64,000 nucleotides of DNA from assembly GCF_004136015.1 (NCBI RefSeq), contig NZ_CP024866.1, positions 6,123,449 through 6,187,448 of the forward strand, written 5' to 3'. The DNA comes from Pseudomonas sp. ACM7 (GTDB lineage: Bacteria > Pseudomonadota > Gammaproteobacteria > Pseudomonadales > Pseudomonadaceae). A program made the translations under genes and the position numbers. Below, one piece after another: positions 57,887 through 64,000 of this stretch. Numbering within the stretch: the first letter of the stretch is position 1; each line of letters opens with the position of its first letter. The notes under the pieces were generated by a model. That model ran no database searches, was not told where the DNA came from, and saw only the letters and a list, made by a program, of their open reading frames with translations.

Positions 57887-58918
57887 ATGGGAAGACGACC
57901 AAGTAAACCCGGCTCTATAGCCCGGCTGCGAGAGCGCAAGAAAGCCAGCGGCCGGGTGTTCTATTACTACGACACCGGTGGAAAGGACCGCAAAGAGATT
58001 CCGCTGGGCAGCGACTACGGCCTGGCGATCATGGAGTACGCCAAGCTCGAGCGAGATCGCACCGCGACCGACTTGGTCGCCAAGGTGATTACTTTCCGCT
58101 ACGTCGCCGAAAAATACATGGTCGACATCGTCCCCACCAAAGGCAAAGCCACCCAGGCAGACAACAAGCGCGAAATGAAGAACCTGATCGCGTTTTTCGA
58201 TGATCCACCTGCGCCTCTGGAAACGATCGAACCTCTACATGTCCGGCAGTACCTCACTTGGCGCAAGGCCGCGCCGGTCCGTGCGAATCGTGAAAAGGCG
58301 CTGCTCAGCGCTATCTGGAACTACGCGCGGGACAAAGGGTACACGTCTCTAGCCAACCCATGCGCTGGCATCAAGGGCAATAAAGAGACGGGCCGGGACA
58401 CGTACGTTGAGGATGAACTGTTCAAGCGCGTTCACGATAAAGCCGATACCGGCCTTCAAGACGCCATGGACCTTGCCTATTTGACCGGCCAGCGAGTGAC
58501 CGACACTCGACTGATGGACGAACAGGATGTCCGCGACGGCCAAATTTGGGTGCTTCAGGGAAAAACAAAGGCCAAGCGGCGAATCGAGGTTACCGGCGAA
58601 CTCAAGGTTTTGATTGATCGAATCATGTCCCGAAAGTCGGGGCACAAGGTCCGCTCGACGCGGCTGATCGTGTCAGAAGATGGCGCACCAATGACGGTTG
58701 CGATGTTGCGCAGGCGTTTTGACATAGCCAGGGAGGCCGCAGGAGTATCCAAGCCGGAGTTCCAATTGCGTGATTTGCGCGCAAAAGCCGGTACGGACAA
58801 AGCAGAATCCAGTGGCGACATCATGCAAGCCAAGGATCAACTCGGGCATACCACTGTTGTTATGACGGAGCAGTACATCCGCAACCGCAAGGGCAAGAAA
58901 GTCTCACCAACTAAGTGA
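57887..58918 (+). CDS. int: Tyrosine-type phage integrase, 343 aa
   Basis: An N-terminal arm-binding region and SAM-like core-binding domain (about residues 70-165) precede the catalytic domain, with R203 in LTGQRVTDTRL, K228 in QGKTKAKRRIE, R298 in LRDLRAKAG, H321 in LGHTTVVM and Y330. The enzyme integrates the phage into the 3' end of tRNA-Leu(UAA). The gene ends 28 bp from the att repeat, as expected. Confidence 0.93.
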   Translation: MGRRPSKPGSIARLRERKKASGRVFYYYDTGGKDRKEIPLGSDYGLAIMEYAKLERDRTATDLVAKVITFRYVAEKYMVDIVPTKGKATQADNKREMKNLIAFFDDPPAPLETIEPLHVRQYLTWRKAAPVRANREKALLSAIWNYARDKGYTSLANPCAGIKGNKETGRDTYVEDELFKRVHDKADTGLQDAMDLAYLTGQRVTDTRLMDEQDVRDGQIWVLQGKTKAKRRIEVTGELKVLIDRIMSRKSGHKVRSTRLIVSEDGAPMTVAMLRRRFDIAREAAGVSKPEFQLRDLRAKAGTDKAESSGDIMQAKDQLGHTTVVMTEQYIRNRKGKKVSPTK

Positions 58919-58945
58919 ATTGCGGACCAACTCTAAAATAGCGGA

Positions 58946-59060
58946 CCAGAAACAAACAAGGGTTTGCATCAGCTTTCGCCCGCAAACCCTTGATTTTAGA
59001 TGGTGCCCGAAGCCGGAATCGAACCGGCACGCCCTTACGAGCGGGGGATTTTAAGTCCCA
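58946..59060. repeat. Right attachment site (att repeat within intact tRNA-Leu)
   Basis: Identical to 1161-1275. It covers the 3' 60 bases of the intact tRNA-Leu and the downstream terminator hairpin (58958-58990, minus strand). The phage supplies this copy's partner so that the tRNA stays functional. Confidence 0.92.
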
Positions 59061-59087
59061 TGCGTCTACCAGTTTCGCCATTCGGGC
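59001..59087 (-). tRNA. tRNA-Leu (anticodon TAA)
   Basis: 87 bases with encoded CCA. The acceptor arms GCCCGAA and TTCGGGC pair, the anticodon loop reads CTTAAAA with TAA, and the T-arm has GGTTCGATTCC. A long variable arm fits leucine. It is the attachment gene of the prophage. Confidence 0.95.
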
Positions 59088-59238
59088 GGTAGCGCGGTGA
59101 AGCAGTCTGAAGACTGTCAAATAACGATCTGGCAGTTCTGACGCCTGTGCAGCAGAGGGGAAATATATACATCCCGCTCCGGCGAAGCAAGTTTGCGACT
59201 GACCTTTTCAAGACTAAATCTTGCAGGGCAGTGCAAAT

Positions 59239-59272
59239 AAAAAAGCTCCGTAAATCATAGATCTACGGAGCT
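59239..59272 (-). terminator. Terminator-like hairpin after tRNA-Cys
   Basis: Minus strand: AGCTCCGTAGA-TCTATGATT-TACGGAGCTTTTTT, a strong stem with U-tract between tRNA-Cys and tRNA-Leu. The two tRNAs may be separate units or linked by read-through. Confidence 0.75.
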
Positions 59273-59281
59273 CGTTTAAAG

Positions 59282-59355
59282 TGGAGGCCGAGGTCGGAAT
59301 CGAACCGGCGTAGGTGGATTTGCAATCCACTGCATAACCATTTTGCTACTCGGCC
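59282..59355 (-). tRNA. tRNA-Cys (anticodon GCA)
   Basis: 74 bases with encoded CCA. The acceptor arms GGCCGAG and CTCGGCC pair, the anticodon loop is TTGCAAA with GCA, and the T-arm is GCCGGTTCGATTCCGAC. It lies upstream of tRNA-Leu on the same strand. Confidence 0.95.
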
Positions 59356-59500
59356 TCAAACATCTGATGTCATGTAGCACAACATCAAACGCGTACAAAC
59401 TTGGAGTAAGATTCGTGATCTAACTCCTTGAAAACATTGAGCTTTTTCAGCGGTCAGTGCTTTCGATGGCGTGAATTATGTACTGATTTCCCGAGGCTGG

Positions 59501-59557
59501 CAACCCCTTGATTTCAAAAAAAATTCCGTCAGGTGGTTTCTATGTTTCAAGGGGTTG
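59501..59557. repeat. Inverted repeat next to the DUF3079 gene
   Basis: CAACCCCTTGA (59501-59511) and TCAAGGGGTTG (59547-59557) form perfect 11-bp arms with a 35-base loop. It starts one base after the DUF3079 stop on the minus strand and may be a terminator or processing site. The stretch 59356-59500 holds no gene that I can support. Confidence 0.5.
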
Positions 59558-59558
59558 C

Positions 59559-59780
59559 TCAGCCCTTCCGGCCGAGATCGTCCGTTACGTCTTCTACCGC
59601 GATCAACGGTTCAATGCCCCAGTCGCCATGCAGATACCAATCGTCTCCGATCATTTCGGCCGGATGCATTGTCCTGTCGGAGCCATTGCCGCACGCCAGG
59701 GAATTGGCTGGACAGTATCTATCGCAGCCCCAGCAAATGCGCTCGGGATGTTTGGGGCTGATGGGAAAGTTCTTGGCCAT
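59559..59780 (-). CDS. DUF3079 family protein, 73 aa
   Basis: The core HPERICWGCDRYCPANSLAC followed by GNGSDRTMHPAEM matches DUF3079, with three to four cysteines that could bind metal. The ATG at 59780 is chosen because the family begins at MAKxFP. It lies beside the iron operon but is divergent from it. Confidence 0.8.
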   Translation of the reverse strand: MAKNFPISPKHPERICWGCDRYCPANSLACGNGSDRTMHPAEMIGDDWYLHGDWGIEPLIAVEDVTDDLGRKG

Positions 59781-59890
59781 GTCGATCCCCGGTTCGCCTC
59801 TAGGATGTGCCTCCAACCTACATCGCCTGCGCAAGAACGCCCTTGATACGGATCAAGGACTGAAATCAAATGCCTTAATCACTCCAAACT

Positions 59891-59914
59891 TGATAACAAT
59901 CATTATTATTCTCA
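59891..59914. promoter_or_regulatory. Fur box candidate
   Basis: TGATAACAATCATTATTATT is close to the GATAATGATAATCATTATC Fur consensus (three hexamers of GATAAT type). It lies about 50 bases before the first gene of the iron operon, so iron-replete cells should repress the operon. Confidence 0.65.
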
Positions 59915-59965
59915 GGAAAGCTTCCTACACTCGGGCTCTTACTCGTCAGTGCCCAGGAAGACATC

Positions 59966-60496
59966 ATGCGTACGACCTTTTCGCTGTCACTCGCCCTGCT
60001 CTTGCTCACACGCTTGGCTCAGGCCAAGGAATACCCGATCGGGGAACCCCAGTTATGCCCAGGGCTGGAAGTCGGGGCGGTGTATTTGCAACCGATCGAG
60101 ATGGCGCCTGCCGGAATGATGCGGGCCACTGCGGATTCCGATGTGCATCTGGAAGCCGACATTCGCGCCACGGCGGACAATCGACAGGGCTTTCAGGAAG
60201 GCAGTTTTGTGCCTTACCTCAATGTCTCGTTCAACCTGAAAAAACAGGGCAACGAGAACGAACTCAGAGGTGATTTCCACGCCATGGTCGCCAATGACGG
60301 TCCGCATTATGGCGACAATGTAAAGCTGCTCGGTCCAGGCAAATATCAGCTGACCTTCACCGTCCTGCCACCCGGCGGTCATGGGTCCCTTGGCCGCCAT
60401 ACCGATAAGGAAACCGGTGTGGCTCCCTGGTTTGAACGCTGCGAATTGCACTACGAATTCATCTACGCCGGCATCGGTAAAAAAGGCGGCTATTGA
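59966..60496 (+). CDS. ftrA: P19-type periplasmic iron-binding protein (FtrA-like), 176 aa
   Basis: A signal peptide (residues 1-20) is followed by the P19/Tpd domain: GAVYLQPIEMAPAGMM, DVHLEADIRATADN, SFVPYLNVSF and the conserved HAMVANDGPHYGDNVKL. These include the metal-ligand Met/His residues of P19. The protein binds copper and iron in the periplasm and delivers iron to the FTR1 permease. AGGAAG precedes the ATG. Confidence 0.85.
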   Translation: MRTTFSLSLALLLLTRLAQAKEYPIGEPQLCPGLEVGAVYLQPIEMAPAGMMRATADSDVHLEADIRATADNRQGFQEGSFVPYLNVSFNLKKQGNENELRGDFHAMVANDGPHYGDNVKLLGPGKYQLTFTVLPPGGHGSLGRHTDKETGVAPWFERCELHYEFIYAGIGKKGGY

Positions 60497-60829
60497 ATGA
60501 AGCGCCTGCACATAGCCTGGCTGGTGCTGGCCGGAGCAGTGGCGCCATTGACGGCATATGCCGAGTTACCCAGCTACGAGCTGAGCCTGCGCGATGGCCA
60601 CTTCTCCCCTGTCTTGCTGGAGGTTCCGGCCGGACAGCGCTTCAAGATCATCCTGAAAAATATCGGTGAAGGCCCAGCCGAATTCGAGAGCACGCCATTG
60701 CGAGTTGAAAAAGTACTGTCGCCGGGAGTGACTACTTTTGTGGTCATTCACCCGCTCAGGCCCGGCCACTACCCCTTCTTCGACGAGTTCAATCCGCAAT
60801 TGCCCGAGGGCGGCATCCTCGCGAAATAA
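60497..60829 (+). CDS. ftrB: Periplasmic cupredoxin, putative ferrous oxidase (FtrB-like), 110 aa
   Basis: A signal peptide (1-22) precedes a cupredoxin domain (LPSYELSLRDGHFSPVLLEV; RFKIILKNIGEGPAEFESTP; PGHYPFFDEFNPQ). The family is thought to oxidise Fe(II) before transport by FTR1. It starts directly after the P19 gene's stop. Confidence 0.82.
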   Translation: MKRLHIAWLVLAGAVAPLTAYAELPSYELSLRDGHFSPVLLEVPAGQRFKIILKNIGEGPAEFESTPLRVEKVLSPGVTTFVVIHPLRPGHYPFFDEFNPQLPEGGILAK

Positions 60830-60851
60830 CCCGTTCAAACACGGAGTTCCC

Positions 60852-61706
60852 ATGAATCAATCAATGTTCATCGTCTGGCGCGAAAGCGTCGAGGCGCTGC
60901 TGGTAATCGGCATTCTCCAGGCCTGGGTCAGCCAGCAGCATCAGGGTGATCGACTGGCGAAGTACTTGTGGGCAGGTGTGGTGCTGGGGTTGATGCTTTC
61001 GGGCCTGCTGGCGGCGTTGATTCTGTTTGCCGGTGAGGCCATGAGCGGCTCAGCCAGTGAATGGTTCCAGGCCGCACTCGCGCTGGTGGCCAGCCTGCTG
61101 ATCGTGCAAATGGTCGGCTGGATGCACCGCCACGGGCGCACGCTCAAGCACGATTTGCAACGACACGCCGATAGCCACCTGGCCCGGCAAGGTGGCGCAG
61201 GTCTGTTACTGCTGGCCATGCTCGCCGTCAGCCGCGAAGGCAGTGAAACGGTGGTCTTTCTCTATGGTGCAGGCGCTCAGTTACGAGGTCCGCAGCTCGG
61301 TTTGTTTGCCATCGGCGGCGCAATGGGATTGGTGCTGTCGGCGCTGACCATTGCCCTACTGCACAGCAGTCGCCGATTCATTTCGTGGCAGCGATTCTTT
61401 GCCATCAGCGAAGCTGTTTTGCTGGTACTCGGCGCGGCATTGCTGGTCAGCGGCACCGAGCGAATCGGCGGTCAATTACTCGCCCTGGATTTACCGGAGG
61501 TGATGTACAGCCTCGTCGGTGATGCACTTTGGGACAGCAGCGCATTGCTCAGCGACAGCCATGGATTGGGTGGTTTTCTCGCGGGCTTTGGCGGTTATCG
61601 TGCGACGCCCAGCGGCATGACGTTACTGGTGCTGGCCGGTTATTGGCTGACCGTCGGCGGTTGGCTGCGTCAACGGGCTGCGGAAAAAGTCCCATGCCTG
61701 AGCTGA
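60852..61706 (+). CDS. ftrC: FTR1-family iron permease (FtrC-like), 284 aa
   Basis: Seven predicted membrane helices with two RExxE motifs: WRESVEALLVIG near the N-terminus and SREGSETVVFLYG near residue 120. These are the iron-binding motifs of FTR1/EfeU permeases. Membership in a P19-cupredoxin-permease-ferredoxin operon matches FtrABCD of Brucella and Bordetella. Confidence 0.87.
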   Translation: MNQSMFIVWRESVEALLVIGILQAWVSQQHQGDRLAKYLWAGVVLGLMLSGLLAALILFAGEAMSGSASEWFQAALALVASLLIVQMVGWMHRHGRTLKHDLQRHADSHLARQGGAGLLLLAMLAVSREGSETVVFLYGAGAQLRGPQLGLFAIGGAMGLVLSALTIALLHSSRRFISWQRFFAISEAVLLVLGAALLVSGTERIGGQLLALDLPEVMYSLVGDALWDSSALLSDSHGLGGFLAGFGGYRATPSGMTLLVLAGYWLTVGGWLRQRAAEKVPCLS

Positions 61707-63073
61707 GTCGCCGCAATCAATGGCTGCAGCGCCTGGGCGATGGCATGCGTCGTCACGCGCCCGTCATTCGTGGCATGCAGTGGGCCGTTGTACTGTTCTA
61801 CGCGATGCTGTTGGTGGTACCGGCGGTGTTGCCGCTGCCGGACAGCCAGGCACGGCTGCTCGATAACCTGACCCTGTTCGCGCAGTTTTTGTTCTGGGGC
61901 ATTTGGTGGCCGTTCGTGTTGCTGTCGATCGTGCTATTCGGCCGACTCTGGTGCGGCGTTTTATGCCCAGAAGGTTCACTCAGCGAATGGGCCAGCCATT
62001 ACGGCAAAGGTTTGGGTGTGCCGCGATGGTTGCGCTGGGGCGGCTGGCCAACCCTGGCGTTCTGCCTGACGACCCTCTACGGCCAGTTGATCAGCGTCTA
62101 TGACTACGCCCAGGCGGCGCTGTTGATTCTGGGCGGCTCGACCGTCGCCGCGGTCGTCGTCGGGTTGCTGTTCGCCCGGGGCAAGCGGGTCTGGTGCCGA
62201 TACCTGTGCCCGGTCAGTGGCGTCTTCGCCCTGCTCGCCCGCCTGGCTCCCGTGCATTTTCAGGTCGACGAACAACGCTGGATGGACAATGCCGCGCAGC
62301 GCCTGCCGCCGCCCAACTGCGCGCCCTTGCTCGATATCCGTCGTATGCGAGGCGCCAGTGACTGCCACGCCTGCGGACGCTGCAGCGGACAACGCGGCGC
62401 CGTTCAGCTGATCGCCCGTTCCAGCAACCAAGAGATTCTTCACGCGACGGCGCAGACGCTTTCACCGTGGGACGCGCGCTTACTGCTGTTCGGCGTGATC
62501 GGCCTGGCCATGGGCGCGTTTCAGTGGACGGTCAGCCCATGGTTCATCGCCCTCAAACAAACCCTCGCCCAATGGCTGGTCGAGCACGACCAACTCTGGG
62601 CATTGCAGGACAACGCGCCCTGGTGGCTGCTCACCCATTACCCGCAGCTCAACGACAGCTTCAGTTGGCTCGACGGTTTCAGCATCGTCATTTATCTGGG
62701 TTTGAGCTCGATGGTGTTGGGCACGGCGCTGATGATCCTTCTGCGCCTGACGGCTCGACTGGCGCAAGATCCTGCGCTGTATTGGCCCCTGGCGCTGACA
62801 CTCACGCCCTTGGGTGGTGCGGGATTGTTTCTCGGGCTGTCGGCCACGACGGTGAAATTGCTGCGCTACGAAGCTCTGCTGCTGGAATGGGTACAACCGG
62901 CCAGGGCCTGTCTGTTAATGGCCGCGATGGGATGGAGCCTGCTGATGGGATGGAAACGGCTGGACCGCGAAGGCCTTTCCCAGGATCGTCGCTGCGCTGG
63001 CAGCACTTGCCTGTTACTCGCCAACGGCTTGGTAGGGTTCGGCTGGTGGTTGCAGTTCTGGGGCTGGTCCTGA
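61694..63073 (+). CDS. ftrD: Polyferredoxin membrane protein (FtrD/NapH-like), 459 aa
   Basis: Several membrane segments and cysteine motifs: LWCGVLCPEGSLSEW, WCRYLCPVSGVFAL and ASDCHACGRCSGQRG, as in NapH/FtrD 4Fe-4S proteins. It overlaps ftrC by 13 bp. It probably passes electrons from the permease or cupredoxin step to the membrane quinone pool. Confidence 0.85.
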   Translation: MPELSRRNQWLQRLGDGMRRHAPVIRGMQWAVVLFYAMLLVVPAVLPLPDSQARLLDNLTLFAQFLFWGIWWPFVLLSIVLFGRLWCGVLCPEGSLSEWASHYGKGLGVPRWLRWGGWPTLAFCLTTLYGQLISVYDYAQAALLILGGSTVAAVVVGLLFARGKRVWCRYLCPVSGVFALLARLAPVHFQVDEQRWMDNAAQRLPPPNCAPLLDIRRMRGASDCHACGRCSGQRGAVQLIARSSNQEILHATAQTLSPWDARLLLFGVIGLAMGAFQWTVSPWFIALKQTLAQWLVEHDQLWALQDNAPWWLLTHYPQLNDSFSWLDGFSIVIYLGLSSMVLGTALMILLRLTARLAQDPALYWPLALTLTPLGGAGLFLGLSATTVKLLRYEALLLEWVQPARACLLMAAMGWSLLMGWKRLDREGLSQDRRCAGSTCLLLANGLVGFGWWLQFWGWS

Positions 63074-63106
63074 GCGCCCTCATCCACAACCACCACCCCG
63101 AATTAC

Positions 63107-64000
63107 CTAGACCTTAAAACGCGCAGCTGTGGCCGCCTGCTCGATCTCCAGCCCCTGCATTTGCAGGTTGCTGCTGGTCTGGCTGCTGACGGCGCTCAGT
63201 TCTTCGGAGGAACTGGCCACCTGGTCCACCGACGTCGCGATGTGCCTGACCATGGCATTCAGACTTTGCTGCATCTGATGCATGTTCATCATCACGCTGC
63301 CGCCGACACTTGAGTTCACGGGCACCTGAATCGTCAGGTCGCCCTGAGCGATCTGACTCAAAAACCGTGCGGCATCATCCGGCTCGCCACCCAGTGGCCG
63401 GGTCACACTGCGCGTGACGATCACCGCGGCGGCGATGATCAGCGCCACACAGAACACAAACAACCCGAGCATATTGCGCCGGGCATCGCTGTACAGTGCC
63501 TGCGCCGACTGTTCCCGGTCGGCGAATATTTTGCCTTGCAGCGCCATTAACTGATCCAGGCTGCCATACACCTCGCGCTCGGCCGGCACGACCTTTTGTT
63601 TCAGCTGTGCCATGGCGTCATCGAAGGCACCTTGCCGGATCAACACCTGCACTTGAGTGATCGCCGCAACGTAGGCTTCGCGATTCTTCTTCAGCGCGGC
63701 ATAAGCGGTTTTGCCCTCGGGCAAATAGAACAACGGCTCAAGCGTTTCGAGTGCCTGAGTGATCCGTTTCTTGGTGGCATCGATCGACTGCTGCACTTGC
63801 TGATTGTCTTTATCGATCAGTAAATCCCGGGTGTTCCTGGCGTTATCGCGCACGCCGGTGGCAATGACCATGATCGGATCGATCTTCGGCCAGTCCTGTT
63901 TAACGATGACCACCGCCTGTTCCTTGAGCGTTGCCAGATCGTGCAACGCGTAAAACGCCATGCCCATCAATGCCAGCGGCGCGATTGCAAAACCGATGAC
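63107..64000 (-). pseudogene. Chemoreceptor gene with its signalling domain deleted (5' end outside window)
   Basis: The frame encodes the end of the first membrane helix, a four-helix-bundle sensor domain (about 150 residues), a second membrane helix (LGLFVFCVALIIAAAVIVTR), HAMP (about 45 residues, QIAQGDLTIQVP) and the start of the coiled coil with ASSSEELSAVSSQTSS. Then EIEQAATA joins directly to ARFKV and stop. Usual receptors have about 250 more residues (methylation helices and the tip) at this place, and many end in xARFKV. This suggests an internal in-frame deletion that leaves a receptor unable to bind CheA/CheW. It is host chromosome. Confidence 0.72.

Larger units (their letters stand above)
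1161..59060. mobile_element. Temperate lambda-like siphoprophage, complete, in tRNA-Leu(UAA)
   Basis: The element is bounded by identical 115-bp repeats and has an integrase at its right end. It carries every module needed for a temperate siphovirus: immunity, replication, recombination, packaging, head, tail, lysis and lysogeny control. No core structural or replication gene is visibly broken. One small paralogue (43739) has a nonsense codon and one small early gene appears frameshifted (51505-51902). Late genes face left and the plus-strand early operon faces right, away from a central repressor. The layout suggests it could still be inducible, but induction is not shown by sequence alone. 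Confidence 0.93.

Noticed and set aside
59533..60273. A long plus frame through the Fur box and the start of the iron operon
   Set aside because: It conflicts with the well-supported DUF3079 gene on the minus strand and the P19 gene in another frame.

Overview
The window is a piece of a Pseudomonas chromosome, most like the P. fluorescens group. This is judged from a FleN-type ATPase, DUF1654 and DUF3079 proteins, tRNA-Leu(UAA) beside tRNA-Cys, and an FtrABCD-type iron operon. It carries one apparently complete temperate lambdoid siphophage, about 57.8 kb long. The prophage lies between two perfect 115-bp direct repeats (1161-1275 and 58946-59060). Each repeat contains the 3' part and the terminator of tRNA-Leu(UAA). 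The intact tRNA (59001-59087, minus) is at the right end, next to the phage integrase.

Left flank (1-1160): the last 51 codons and right end of an IS5-family element, a small lipoprotein gene whose stop codon touches the IS target site, and one or two short genes or remnants. Right flank (59061-64000): tRNA-Leu, tRNA-Cys, a DUF3079 gene, a candidate Fur box, a four-gene ferrous iron uptake operon (P19-like protein, cupredoxin, FTR1 permease, polyferredoxin) and a chemoreceptor gene that has lost its signalling domain.

Phage left arm (1276-4240): accessory cargo. It has a full-length second copy of the flagellar-number regulator FleN, small proteins, a coiled-coil protein behind a LexA box, and a secreted protein. 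Late genes (4252-31380) are on the minus strand and are read from right to left: two holin-like membrane proteins, a PLD-type nuclease, terminase, portal, Mu F-like protein, scaffold, capsid, head-tail joining proteins, a lambda-type tail (V, G/GT with a slippery site, tape measure, M, L, K, I, J), tail fibres, a SleB endolysin and nested Rz/Rz1 spanins. A cargo cluster (12232-14288) separates tail genes K and I.

The rightward-lying immunity and replication block (31488-40694) contains NinG, an HNH/AP2 endonuclease, DUF1367 and Ea22-like proteins, a DnaC-type loader, a replication initiator, a Rha/KilAC antirepressor, CII and Cro, mostly on the minus strand. The S24-type repressor CI (40778-41644) is read the other way. 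Dyads of the form TGWACT-N3-AGTWCA lie between cro and cI. Three more, overlapping a promoter, lie at 44444-44500, and a boxA-like sequence follows. They appear to be the two arms of a lambda-like switch.

The plus-strand early operon (44850-58918) encodes a Rad52-like annealing protein, Gp157, an NdpA-like nucleoid protein, a C5 cytosine methyltransferase, DUF551 and DUF3892 proteins, many small unknowns, a DUF4224 putative excisionase and the integrase. Many of these genes have a short hairpin just before the ribosome binding site, and some intergenic elements are repeated nearly word for word. These leaders, the phage FleN and the immunity operators are the most noteworthy parts of the window.
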